NCBI GenBank assembly: GCA_028226735.1
Contig: JAOIYV010000001.1
Span: 1-64,000, forward strand
Direction of reading: 5' to 3'
Length of the DNA stretch: 64,000 nucleotides
Source of the DNA: Candidatus Pelagibacter sp.
GTDB lineage: Bacteria > Pseudomonadota > Alphaproteobacteria > Pelagibacterales > Pelagibacteraceae
The notes under the pieces were generated by a model. That model saw nothing but the letters and a program-made list of their open reading frames with translations. It did no database searches and had not been told where the DNA came from. The stretch's first letter is position 1, and every line of letters begins with the position of its first letter. Shown here piece after piece: positions 44,551 through 52,673 of the stretch. A program made the position numbers and the translations under genes.

Positions 44551-45596
44551 TTCAATTCCACCTGTGCTTTACGATCAGCTTCATCTACAACTTCACCAAA
44601 TCTTTCTGGATATTTTTCTCTAAGCCATCCCATTAATCCTTCTGGGAAATAAATTACGATTACAACAATCAGTACGCCTAATGCAACATATTGCCAGCCC
44701 AAAAAGTAAGTCCAAAAGCCTTCTTTGAATAAGTGAAATAAAGTTGCACCAATAACAGGTCCCCACAATGTTCCTTTACCTCCAAGTATTGCCATCAAAA
44801 CCATGAACACGCCCATTTCTCTTCCATCAAAAGCAACATCAGTAGAGTCTATATAGCCGACTAGCCCTCCCATAATACCTCCAGCTAGTCCACAGAAAAA
44901 TGCAGAGATCATCCAACCAATAATTTTATATTTCATTGTTTGGATTCCCATCGCTTCAGCTTTATCTTCATTATCTCTTATTGCATTAAGAACTAATCTA
45001 AATCGAGTTGAGTAAACTGATTTTACAGTAATAAAAGTTAATACGAGCACTATAAAGCTTAAAAAATAAAAAAACTGTCCTCTCGACTCCAGGCTTCCTA
45101 TTTCTGGAAATGGAGGAGTTGTAAATCCTTGACCTGCTCCAATAATTTCAATACCACCTGAAATTTCACCAGCAGCCACACCTAAACCTAAGGTACAAAT
45201 TGCAAAATAATGTCCTCTAAGTCCAAGAATTGCATAACCAATTAAACCAGCAACTATTGTTGGTATGATTGCTGCTAGTAGAAGACCGAATGCCATACCT
45301 TGAAAAAACTGAGTAGGTGAATGTACAAAAGTTTTTTCTCCACCACTTTCAGTCCATTCAGCTAATGGAAAAAACATACCAACTTGAGCAGAGGCACAAA
45401 TATACATTCCAAGGCCATAAAAAAGAATATTTCCAAAAGAGTTATAGCCCATTTCACCACCTTGAATATTCCAAGTTAGAGCTAGAACAATTAATATACA
45501 CAGAATAGATAATTGAACCTTGAAGGCTGGTAGCATAAATGGCGCCAGTACGCCAAAAATTAATATTGCTGAATATAAAATAATATTCTTATTCAT
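44547..45596 (-). CDS. Liv-type ABC permease, LivM family (second system)
   Basis: A 349-aa permease: LTWNIQGGEMGYNSFGNILFYGLG near the N-terminus, LRGHYFAICTLGLGVAAGEI, the coupling loop RLVLNAIRDNEDKAEAMGI near 205, and GGKGTLWGPVIGA. The start overlaps the stop of the exported hydrolase gene by 1 nt. Confidence 0.9.
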   Translation of the reverse strand: MNKNIILYSAILIFGVLAPFMLPAFKVQLSILCILIVLALTWNIQGGEMGYNSFGNILFYGLGMYICASAQVGMFFPLAEWTESGGEKTFVHSPTQFFQGMAFGLLLAAIIPTIVAGLIGYAILGLRGHYFAICTLGLGVAAGEISGGIEIIGAGQGFTTPPFPEIGSLESRGQFFYFLSFIVLVLTFITVKSVYSTRFRLVLNAIRDNEDKAEAMGIQTMKYKIIGWMISAFFCGLAGGIMGGLVGYIDSTDVAFDGREMGVFMVLMAILGGKGTLWGPVIGATLFHLFKEGFWTYFLGWQYVALGVLIVVIVIYFPEGLMGWLREKYPERFGEVVDEADRKAQVELK

Positions 45597-46729
45597 TATA
45601 ATAAATTTTCCTTAAAGAAGTTTATAAATTGAGGCATGTAAACATCCGCATTATCTCCACCTAATGTAACGCCTTTAGAAAGACATTTTTCTTTCTTCAT
45701 AGCCTTAAAAATTGTTTTGAAAGTTTTCCGAGGTTTATTTTGAGCAGCCTCATACCAAGCCTCTTCACTTGGGAAAAATTTATATTTATCTATCAACCAC
45801 TCTTTCCATATTGGATTATTAACTTTACCACTATTATCAACATATACATCTGGGCAATCATGAAGTGTCATTGCCCTTTTTTCTCTCCACGGTTTTTTAC
45901 CGTGATGCCAAAGATGATACCAGCCCTCTTTTATATCAATTTTAACTTTACCAGGTGGAGCTTTAATTCTTTCTGTATGTTCTTTGCAATACTTTGCTAG
46001 AGTATAGTCATCTGCACCACCGTGAACTACAAGTAATGTTGTATTAGATGTTAATTCTGGCTCAGCAAAAAAACCAGCCATTCTACATTCTGCTGCTTCA
46101 GGTAGAATTGCATCAAAACCTTTAGTTCCTTCAAGAAATTTTGAAGTAAATTTTACATCAGCTAAAAATAAAGAGTTTGACCCACCTCTTGAATGACCCG
46201 TAGTACCAAATTTTCCATTAGATCTTGAGTGTGATTGTAAAACTTTAAGTGCCATAATAGCATCAATTGCTCCATTTATTAATGGTACTTTTGATTGATC
46301 TCTCCAAGTAGATTTAGCACCTCTAGTGCAAAAATTATCTATGTACATTACACCAATTCCTGAATTTAAAAGATTTTGTGTCGAATGATAAACAAAGTCA
46401 TCCCACACATAATCACCTGGGCCTCCACTGCTGTGAGTATAAATTACTATTGGAACTTTGTTTGCCCCTTTTGGTAATCGTAAATATCCAGTTATCTCAA
46501 TCGGATTCCTTAAATGTCCATCTGTTATAACTGTTCTTTGATCAAATCCAGTATAAGAATTAAATTTTATTAATTCTCCACCTTTATGAGTTTTTAATTT
46601 TGAAATGAAATTTAACATTGATTTTTTTTTTGTACAGTTAGCTTTAGTATCAAATTTTATATCTGTTGAGTGAGCTAAAAGATTTGTTGAAAAAAAAACA
46701 GTAAATATTATTAGGATTATTTTTATCAT
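45596..46729 (-). CDS. Exported alpha/beta hydrolase (dienelactone-hydrolase-like) inside a Liv operon
   Basis: A 377-aa hydrolase with a signal peptide at 1-19 (cleavage after LLA), so periplasmic. The nucleophile is the Ser of GHSRGG (about 179-184), the acid is in HGGADD (about 237) and the base in GWYHLWH (about 270). Six or more Cys residues in the mature part (for example NFCTRG, AECR, KYCKEH, HDCPD) could form disulfides. The start overlaps the livH stop and the stop overlaps the livM start by 1 nt each. It likely frees or trims the importer's ligand outside the membrane. Substrate unknown. Confidence 0.83.
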   Translation of the reverse strand: MIKIILIIFTVFFSTNLLAHSTDIKFDTKANCTKKKSMLNFISKLKTHKGGELIKFNSYTGFDQRTVITDGHLRNPIEITGYLRLPKGANKVPIVIYTHSSGGPGDYVWDDFVYHSTQNLLNSGIGVMYIDNFCTRGAKSTWRDQSKVPLINGAIDAIMALKVLQSHSRSNGKFGTTGHSRGGSNSLFLADVKFTSKFLEGTKGFDAILPEAAECRMAGFFAEPELTSNTTLLVVHGGADDYTLAKYCKEHTERIKAPPGKVKIDIKEGWYHLWHHGKKPWREKRAMTLHDCPDVYVDNSGKVNNPIWKEWLIDKYKFFPSEEAWYEAAQNKPRKTFKTIFKAMKKEKCLSKGVTLGGDNADVYMPQFINFFKENLL

Positions 46730-47622
46730 TATTTTAAATACTCTCTTTTTTTAGATAATTTAAATCGTCTATAAACTAGGATTAATACTAACAACAAGAA
46801 CACAGAACCTATTCTAAACTCTGTACCTAGAATATAATCAGCAAATTCTTCAAATACCCCTAAACCCATACCTGATACTGCAACTCCAGGTAAATTTCCT
46901 AATCCTGCAATAATAACAATCATGAAAGACCTAATAGTATAAGGTAGCCCCATATAAGGGTGTATTGTGAAAGTAATAGCAACTAATGAACCTGCTACAC
47001 CACAAAGTGCTGCATTAATTCCAAATGTAGCTGCATAAACTTTTTCCGTATCAACTCCTAAAATCTTTGCTGCTCTTGCATTTTGAGCGGTAGCTCTAAT
47101 TGCACGACCTAGTTTTGATTTTTTCATATAAACAACAAGCCCTATTGCAAAAATGATACTAATAAGTGCTGAAAACAATTTAGAATTTGGAAGTGTTACT
47201 GAGTTATTAAATAACATTGTTGTTCCAAATTCAGAATTAGCCAAAACAACATCTGCACCAAATGCGAAGTTCATTAACTGCATAAAAAGTATGCTAATTC
47301 CAAATGTTGCTAGTATTGAGATAAATAAATCTCTATCTACAACTTTATTAATCACTAATTTGTAAAGACCAACACCAACAAAATACATTATGGCTGGAGC
47401 TACTATTACTCCTAAAGCTGGATGTATACCTGAGAGATACATAAAATAAGTAATATAGCCACCAAGAATTACTAAATCTCCTTGGGCAATATTAATAATA
47501 TTCATCACACCCCATTGAAGAGCCATTCCATAAGCGATTAGTGCAAATAAAATTCCAAGTAATATTCCATCTAATGATGCTTGCACCATTAATATTGGCA
47601 CTTGAAATATAAGTAGATCCAT
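46729..47622 (-). CDS. Liv-type ABC permease, LivH family (second system)
   Basis: Permease with LivH features (LQWGVMNIINIAQGDLVILGGY, RAIRATAQNARAAKILGVD, GLGNLPGVAVSGMGLG). I place the start at the Met of MDLLIFQVPIL (47622), giving 297 aa. The frame can be read up to 47673, but that ATG lies inside the hairpin that ends the binding-protein message (47647-47676), and the added 17 residues do not look like a LivH N-terminus. No clear ribosome site is visible before either start. Confidence 0.85.
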   Translation of the reverse strand: MDLLIFQVPILMVQASLDGILLGILFALIAYGMALQWGVMNIINIAQGDLVILGGYITYFMYLSGIHPALGVIVAPAIMYFVGVGLYKLVINKVVDRDLFISILATFGISILFMQLMNFAFGADVVLANSEFGTTMLFNNSVTLPNSKLFSALISIIFAIGLVVYMKKSKLGRAIRATAQNARAAKILGVDTEKVYAATFGINAALCGVAGSLVAITFTIHPYMGLPYTIRSFMIVIIAGLGNLPGVAVSGMGLGVFEEFADYILGTEFRIGSVFLLLVLILVYRRFKLSKKREYLK

Positions 47623-47646
47623 AAATTTTTTGAAACTTTCTACATA

Positions 47647-47676
47647 AAAATGCCCCCTATTGCTAGGGAGCATTTT
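47647..47676 (-). terminator. Hairpin attenuator between binding-protein and LivH genes
   Basis: A 12-position stem (AAAATGC.CCCT / AGGG.GCATTTT) with one C-A mismatch and a 6-nt loop, AT pairs at the base. It begins 13 nt after the stop of the binding-protein gene on the minus strand. It is the third instance of a hairpin exactly between a binding-protein and a permease gene in this window. Confidence 0.75.
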
Positions 47677-47688
47677 GCATATTAGATA

Positions 47689-48924
47689 TTATCTTTTAGA
47701 CCAAGAAGGAATTGGATGTATCAATTCAGCTGAGGCCCATTTAGTAGGAGCTACAACTTTATTTTCACATTTATCTCCATCACACATAACTTGGAATAAC
47801 ACCATTGGCTTATCAACATTCTGACCACCTTCTGCAAATTTTATGTTTCCATAAAAAGTTTGCATGTCAGTAGCAGCAAGAGCATCTCTAACTTTTACCT
47901 TGTCAAAAGAATTTGCTCTTTCAAATGCATCTTTGAAAACCAATAAAGCTGCTGAAGACTCAGCTGCTTGATAAGGTGGTGCATAATCAAATAATTTTTT
48001 AAAGTCAGCATCATAAGTCATACCATCTTTAAAAAAGTTGTCTTTGTAAGTTAATGTTTTATGCCATTGCGAAGCGCATAATGCATACTGTGAATTTTTA
48101 CCATGTTGTTTTGATAATTTCGCAGCATCACAGTGTGTCATTGCAAGCATTGGTACATCAACTTTCATTTCAGCAATCTGTCTAACAGCTGTTAAAGCAC
48201 CTTTAGTATGACCTGAAACCACAAGAACATCTGGTTTTACAGCTTTAACTTTTGCTAAAGTTGCCGCCATATCATTAAGTTCTTTCGGTAGCTTGTCGTC
48301 TATTACTTTTTTAGATCCTGTTCTTTCGATTGCTTCCAAAACACCAAGTCTAACATCTTGAGAAAAGGCATCTTGTTCAAAAGCCATTGCAACTGTAACT
48401 GGCTTACCACCATTTTTTTCAACTGCTAAATCTATAGCTACATCAAGATATAAATTTGCTGGTGCAAGCACTGCAAACAGATATTTATAACCTTTTGTAA
48501 ATAAAGATCTTGAAGCACCATTGGCCTCTACCATTGGAACTCCATATTTCTCTGTTACTGGTGCAATTGCTTTTGTTAAACCTGAGCTATATGGCCCAAG
48601 CATATATTCAACACCATCTTGTGAGATTAATCTTTCTGCAAGTTGAGCTGCTCTCTTAGGATTTGATTCGTCATCATAGTAAATGATTTCAAACTTATAA
48701 GTTTTTCCACCAACTTTTACTCCACCCATGCTATTAATTCTGTCTACAGCCATGTTGTAACCATTCTGAGTATGAACACCATTAGATGAGTATTTTCCAG
48801 TTAATGAAATAGCAGATCCTAAAATTATCTTATCTCCAACAACTTTTGCAAAAGATGTTACAGATGTAGATAATAATAATGCTAATGCAGAAACAAAAGT
48901 AATTATTATGTTTCTTATTTTCAT
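47689..48924 (-). CDS. Liv-type ABC binding protein (second system)
   Basis: A 411-aa periplasmic protein with a signal peptide at 1-26 (cleavage after SFA) and the Peripla_BP_6 fold (ILGSAISLTGKYSSNGVHTQNGYN; YMLGPYSSGLTKAI; VLVVSGHTKGALTAVRQI). Head of the seven- or eight-gene operon running to azlD or glaH. Four Cys residues near 275-290 and 385-390 may pair. A GGAAAA ribosome site is present. The ligand is unknown; proteins like this are usually annotated as branched-chain amino acid binders. Confidence 0.88.
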   Translation of the reverse strand: MKIRNIIITFVSALALLLSTSVTSFAKVVGDKIILGSAISLTGKYSSNGVHTQNGYNMAVDRINSMGGVKVGGKTYKFEIIYYDDESNPKRAAQLAERLISQDGVEYMLGPYSSGLTKAIAPVTEKYGVPMVEANGASRSLFTKGYKYLFAVLAPANLYLDVAIDLAVEKNGGKPVTVAMAFEQDAFSQDVRLGVLEAIERTGSKKVIDDKLPKELNDMAATLAKVKAVKPDVLVVSGHTKGALTAVRQIAEMKVDVPMLAMTHCDAAKLSKQHGKNSQYALCASQWHKTLTYKDNFFKDGMTYDADFKKLFDYAPPYQAAESSAALLVFKDAFERANSFDKVKVRDALAATDMQTFYGNIKFAEGGQNVDKPMVLFQVMCDGDKCENKVVAPTKWASAELIHPIPSWSKR

Positions 48925-49010
48925 TTTATTTTCCTTTGTTTGTTTAATTTTAAAAAAATTATTTAACTCCTAAATCAAAAAACAAACAAGTATGTATTAA
49001 GAAATGCGAC

Positions 49011-49625
49011 TTAATATTTTTGAATAAAAGCTATAATTAATGCGATTATTATTAACACGCACGCTGAAATTGTATTTATAGTTTTTGGATTTGCTTTTAT
49101 CCATACAATTAATTTTCTAGCTAGTACCGCATAAGCAACTAAAGATAAAAAATCTAGAACAACATAAGTTGTGATTAAAATAAAAAATTGAACAATATAA
49201 TTAGAATTAAAGTCAATAAACTGTGGAAATATCAAAGGAAAAAACATCCAAGCCTTAGGACTTGTTCCAGCAACTAAAAAACCATCTTTAAAAAAAGAAA
49301 AAACACTTTTTGATGAAAAATTGTTTGAACTTATATCTTTTGGTCTTGAATTATAAATATCATAAGCAAGATAAAGCAAATAAACAATCCCAATCCACTT
49401 AAATGTATTTAAAAAATTTGGATTATCGACAAAAAAAGATCCAAGAACAAAAATTACTAATGTTGCTTGAATAATATTTGCAGTTACATCTCCTAATGCA
49501 GTCCAAATACATTTTTGGATACCATAATTCATTGAATATGAAATAATTACAATTCTAGGTGTCCCAGGAGTAATAAATAAAAATAAAATTATCTGTAAAA
49601 AAAGGAAATAATTTAAAGGGAGCAT
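49011..49625 (-). CDS. LysE/RhtB-family amino-acid exporter
   Basis: A 204-aa membrane protein of six helices; the family motif at the first loop is FITPGTPRIVIISYSMNYG (17-35). It lies upstream of the second Liv operon on the same strand, with an 86-nt gap that should hold the binding-protein promoter. Exports amino acids such as Lys, Arg, Thr or homoserine lactone in relatives; substrate unresolved. Confidence 0.82.
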   Translation of the reverse strand: MLPLNYFLFLQIILFLFITPGTPRIVIISYSMNYGIQKCIWTALGDVTANIIQATLVIFVLGSFFVDNPNFLNTFKWIGIVYLLYLAYDIYNSRPKDISSNNFSSKSVFSFFKDGFLVAGTSPKAWMFFPLIFPQFIDFNSNYIVQFFILITTYVVLDFLSLVAYAVLARKLIVWIKANPKTINTISACVLIIIALIIAFIQKY

Positions 49626-49640
49626 TTTTGGATTTTTGAG

Positions 49641-49687
49641 GATAGTCCAAAAAAACCGGGAGCTAAAGATGGCTAAGATGGACTATC
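49641..49687. ncRNA. Inverted repeat with internal tandem repeat (candidate structured RNA)
   Basis: In the 128-nt gap between the divergent lysE-like and DUF2805 genes, GATAGTCC (49641-49648) and GGACTATC (49680-49687) form a perfect 8-bp stem around a 31-nt loop. The loop contains seven A, CCGGGAG, and the near-tandem repeat GCTAAAGATG GCTAAGATG. The segment is distinctly GC-richer than its flanks. It could be the leader of either gene (16 nt before the lysE ATG on the minus strand, 66 nt before the other on the plus strand). It matches no RNA family I can name. Confidence 0.4.
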
Positions 49688-49753
49688 TAAATTAAATATT
49701 ACCATGCTCTTAATTAAAATGCATTAATCATTTTTTTCAAATATAAAGGATTT

Positions 49754-50050
49754 ATGAAAAAAAAAGGTCGCAGGCCCATCACTAAGGTCAAAAATCCAGA
49801 GCCACATATTGATGACCCAGATTGGATCATTTGGGCTGCTTGGGCAGATCGTATCACTTTTGAAGAAATTGAGAAAAAGACTGGAAAGACAGAAGGTGAA
49901 GTAATTAAGATTATGAGACGATCTATAAAGCCTGTTTCTTTTAGATTGTGGAGAAAAAGAGTAAATCAAAAGAGTATAAAACATAGAAAAAAATTTGAAT
50001 ATTCTAGAAAAGAAATTACTAGTAAAATTAAAAAGAATGATTATTTATAA
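49754..50050 (+). CDS. DUF2805 / TIGR03643 family small basic protein
   Basis: A 98-aa protein whose middle matches the family pattern closely: IIWAAWADRITFEEIEKKTG (25-44), VIKIMRRSIKPVSFRLWRKRV (50-70), then a basic tail. The helix-turn-helix-like spacing and high charge suggest nucleic-acid binding, but the family has no assigned function. It is 3 nt upstream of the glutaredoxin gene, so the two are probably cotranscribed. Confidence 0.82.
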   Translation: MKKKGRRPITKVKNPEPHIDDPDWIIWAAWADRITFEEIEKKTGKTEGEVIKIMRRSIKPVSFRLWRKRVNQKSIKHRKKFEYSRKEITSKIKKNDYL

Positions 50051-50053
50051 GTT

Positions 50054-50308
50054 ATGAAATCAGTTACAATTTATACAGGTCCACTTTGTAATTTTTGTGA
50101 TGCAGCTAAAAGATTATTAACAAGAAACAATGTTGAATATAAAGAAATTAATATTGCAACAGTTGATGGTGCTATGGATGAAATGATTAAAAAAGCTAAC
50201 GGAAAAAGAACAATTCCTCAAATTTTCTTTGATGATCAACACATTGGTGGCTACGATGAAGCTAGAGCTCTAGAAAAAGAAAACAAACTTCAAGATCTTT
50301 TAAAATAA
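50054..50308 (+). CDS. grxC: Glutaredoxin, GrxC type
   Basis: An 84-aa thiol-disulfide oxidoreductase. The active site is Cys12-Asn-Phe-Cys15, a dithiol site differing from the common CPYC. The cis-Pro TIPQIFF (about 56-62) and the glutathione-contact GGYDEA (about 68-73) are in place. It probably reduces protein disulfides or ribonucleotide reductase with glutathione. MsrB, another redox-repair protein, is encoded convergently 141 nt away. Confidence 0.88.
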   Translation: MKSVTIYTGPLCNFCDAAKRLLTRNNVEYKEINIATVDGAMDEMIKKANGKRTIPQIFFDDQHIGGYDEARALEKENKLQDLLK

Positions 50309-50404
50309 TTATTGAATTGAAATTGTTACAATTGGTTCTGATGCATCGAACATACATAGACTTCCTACATCATTTGCTTGGATAGAATTTTTTGTTCCAA
50401 ATGT
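50309..50404 (-). pseudogene. Short open remnant, possibly a decayed C-terminus
   Basis: On the minus strand a frame of 31 codons between two stops reads GTKNSIQANDVGSLCMFDAS and then EPIVTISIQ. The composition looks coding rather than like the surrounding AT-rich spacer, but there is no in-frame start except an internal Met, no ribosome site, and the frame is blocked upstream by TAG at 50405. It occupies most of the 141-nt gap between grxC and msrB, which otherwise shows nothing. Confidence 0.2.
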
Positions 50405-50449
50405 CTAATAAACAAAAACCTATTTTGATTTTTAAAATACTCAAAAAAT

Positions 50450-50824
50450 TTATTCTTTAGGTTTAAAAATTAAGCAAACACCATTATTACAGTATCTTTT
50501 ACCTGTAGGCTTTGGTCCATCTTCAAAGATGTGACCATGATGCCCACCACATTTTTTGCAATGATACTCAACTCGCTCATACCCTAATAAAGTATCTGTT
50601 TTAGTTTCAAATGCATCAGGTAAAGATTGATAAAATGAAGGCCAGCCTGAACCACTTTCATATTTAGCATTTGAATCAAAAAGTTTTTCACCACAATTTG
50701 TACAGTGATAACTACCTTCTCTTTTTTCATGATTTAACTCACTCGTACCTGGTGCCTCAGTTCCATCTTCAAATAAAACTAATTTTTGTTCAGCAGTAAG
50801 GTCTTGGTTAATTTTTTTAGTCAT
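50450..50824 (-). CDS. msrB: Peptide-methionine (R)-S-oxide reductase MsrB
   Basis: A 124-aa repair enzyme for methionine-R-sulfoxide. Two zinc CxxC pairs (CTNC near 37 and CKKC near 87), SGSGWPSF near 58 and the catalytic region HGHIFEDGP...RYCNNG are present, with the active Cys in RYC. An extra Cys in NNGVCL follows at the position often taken by Ser or Ala. It is 2 nt downstream of the HDAC-like gene. Confidence 0.9.
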   Translation of the reverse strand: MTKKINQDLTAEQKLVLFEDGTEAPGTSELNHEKREGSYHCTNCGEKLFDSNAKYESGSGWPSFYQSLPDAFETKTDTLLGYERVEYHCKKCGGHHGHIFEDGPKPTGKRYCNNGVCLIFKPKE

Positions 50825-50826
50825 AT

Positions 50827-51720
50827 TTAAATCAATTTAGCACATGATTGATGTAATAGAGAATGTAATTCTACCAATTTATTAAAATCTTTATTATATC
50901 CTCCACCTAGAACACCACAAATTGGTATTCTTTTAGAGGAAAAATTTTCTATTACCAATTCATCTCTTTTTTTTATTCCTTCATCAGAAATTTTTAATTT
51001 ACCTAACCGGTCATTAAAATGAATATCAACACCCGCTATATAAAAAACAAAATCAAAGTTTTCATTATTAAGTTCATTTAGATAATACTTAAGTGTTTTT
51101 AAATATGCACCATCTTCAAGATTATCTTCAAGCTCAACATCTAAATCACTTATTGATTTTTTAGCAGGATAATTGGTTTTTGAATGCATACTAAAAGTAA
51201 AAACATGCTTATTATCCTTAAAAATTTCTGAGTTTCCATTTCCTTGGTGAACATCTAAATCAACAATTAAAATTCTATTAGCATATCCTCTATCCAGTAA
51301 ATAATGAGCTGCAACTGCAACATCATTAAACACACAATAACCAGCTCCCTCATCATAATTTGCATGATGACTTCCACCTGCTGTGTTACATGCAATTCCA
51401 TAATTTAATGCAAGTTTTGATGCTAAAACAGTTCCACCTGTTGCAACTAACGATCTTTGAACTACACTATCAACCAATGGAAAACCAATTTTTTTAATTG
51501 CATTTTTATCTAAAGTTTTATTTTTTATATCATTGATATAATTTTTTGAATGAGCTCGATTTAATGTTTTAAAAGAACAGACAAGTGGATTATAAAAGTT
51601 TTTAACAATATTTTGGTCAATCAAATATTTTGCAAGTTCACCAAATTTATTAATTGGAAATTTGTGATCATCACCAATTTTTGCAACATAATCTTTATGG
51701 TTGACTACTGGTAGCTCCAT
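50827..51720 (-). CDS. Histone-deacetylase-family amidohydrolase
   Basis: A 297-aa zinc hydrolase of the HDAC/AcuC/acetylpolyamine group. GGSHHANYDEGAGYCVFND (about 116-134) carries the charge-relay His pair, and DLDVHQGNG (about 154-162) the Asp and His zinc ligands; the third Asp is in AGVDIHFND (about 230). In bacteria such enzymes remove acetyl groups from polyamines, Acs or small amides. It overlaps the 2-hydroxyacid dehydrogenase gene by 1 nt. Confidence 0.87.
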   Translation of the reverse strand: MELPVVNHKDYVAKIGDDHKFPINKFGELAKYLIDQNIVKNFYNPLVCSFKTLNRAHSKNYINDIKNKTLDKNAIKKIGFPLVDSVVQRSLVATGGTVLASKLALNYGIACNTAGGSHHANYDEGAGYCVFNDVAVAAHYLLDRGYANRILIVDLDVHQGNGNSEIFKDNKHVFTFSMHSKTNYPAKKSISDLDVELEDNLEDGAYLKTLKYYLNELNNENFDFVFYIAGVDIHFNDRLGKLKISDEGIKKRDELVIENFSSKRIPICGVLGGGYNKDFNKLVELHSLLHQSCAKLI

Positions 51721-52673
51721 TATTTTTCAATAATACGAATTGGCTTACCATTTACGCAAGCCTCAAGACCTTCTATCATCTGGGTATAAAATACACTATA
51801 ATTTTCAGCGGTTACATAACCAACATGAGGCATTAATAATGCATTTGGTAAAAATCTTAATTTATTACCTTCTGGCAAGGGTTCTTTTTCATAAACATCA
51901 AGACCAGCACCAGCAATAACATTAGTTGATAACGCTATAATTAAATCATCTTCATTGATAATTGATCCTCTTGAAGTGTTAATTAAAAAAGCAGTTTTTT
52001 TCATTGTATCTAGTTCTTTTAGTTTTATTAACTCTTTGTATCTTTCACCACCTTGAACATGGATTGATATAAAATCAGAATTTTGTAATAAGTCTTCTTT
52101 GCTACTTGGTAATACACCCAACTCTTTACAGGTATCCAGGTTTAAATTTTCACTCCATGCCATAACCTCCATGCCAAATGCTTTACCAATTTTTGCAACT
52201 TGAGAGCCGACTCTTCCAAGTCCAACAAGACCTAAAATTTTTCCTTTAAGCTCTAAACCAATAGTTGATTGCCAATAACCTTGGTACATATTGTCAATTT
52301 CTTCTTTAAAATTTCTAGCTAAACCTAAAATTAAACCCCAAGTTAATTCTGTAGTACCTGCAAAATCAATTTCTGTTCCACAAACTATAACTCTTCTTTT
52401 TTTAGCAGCAATTAAGTCTATAGCTTTATTTCTTGAACCACTTGTTATGATATATTTAAGATTATTTAAGTTATCGATTAAATTTTTAGTAATAGGGGTT
52501 CGTTCTCTCATTATTAATAAAGCTTCAAAGTCTGATAATTCTTCAATAGCATTCGCTTCATCTTCAAATGGTTCATTAAATATTTTAAATTCATATTTTC
52601 CTGATAATTTTTTTAGATCTACAAACTCATGAGATACATTTTGGTAATCGTCTAAGATAGCAACTTTAAGCAT
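51720..52673 (-). CDS. D-isomer-specific 2-hydroxyacid dehydrogenase
   Basis: A 317-aa NAD-dependent enzyme. The nucleotide motif GLVGLGRVGSQ is at about 147-157. The catalytic set is Arg in NTSRGSIINE (about 235), Glu in DVYEKEPLP (about 264) and His in LMPHVGYV (about 283). Resembles SerA-type and hydroxyacid enzymes; the exact substrate is not defined. It overlaps the EamA gene by 8 nt. Confidence 0.87.
   Translation of the reverse strand: MLKVAILDDYQNVSHEFVDLKKLSGKYEFKIFNEPFEDEANAIEELSDFEALLIMRERTPITKNLIDNLNNLKYIITSGSRNKAIDLIAAKKRRVIVCGTEIDFAGTTELTWGLILGLARNFKEEIDNMYQGYWQSTIGLELKGKILGLVGLGRVGSQVAKIGKAFGMEVMAWSENLNLDTCKELGVLPSSKEDLLQNSDFISIHVQGGERYKELIKLKELDTMKKTAFLINTSRGSIINEDDLIIALSTNVIAGAGLDVYEKEPLPEGNKLRFLPNALLMPHVGYVTAENYSVFYTQMIEGLEACVNGKPIRIIEK

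Noticed and set aside
47623..47673. N-terminal extension of the second LivH
   Set aside because: The upstream ATG lies within the hairpin ending the previous gene's message, and the extra residues do not resemble LivH.
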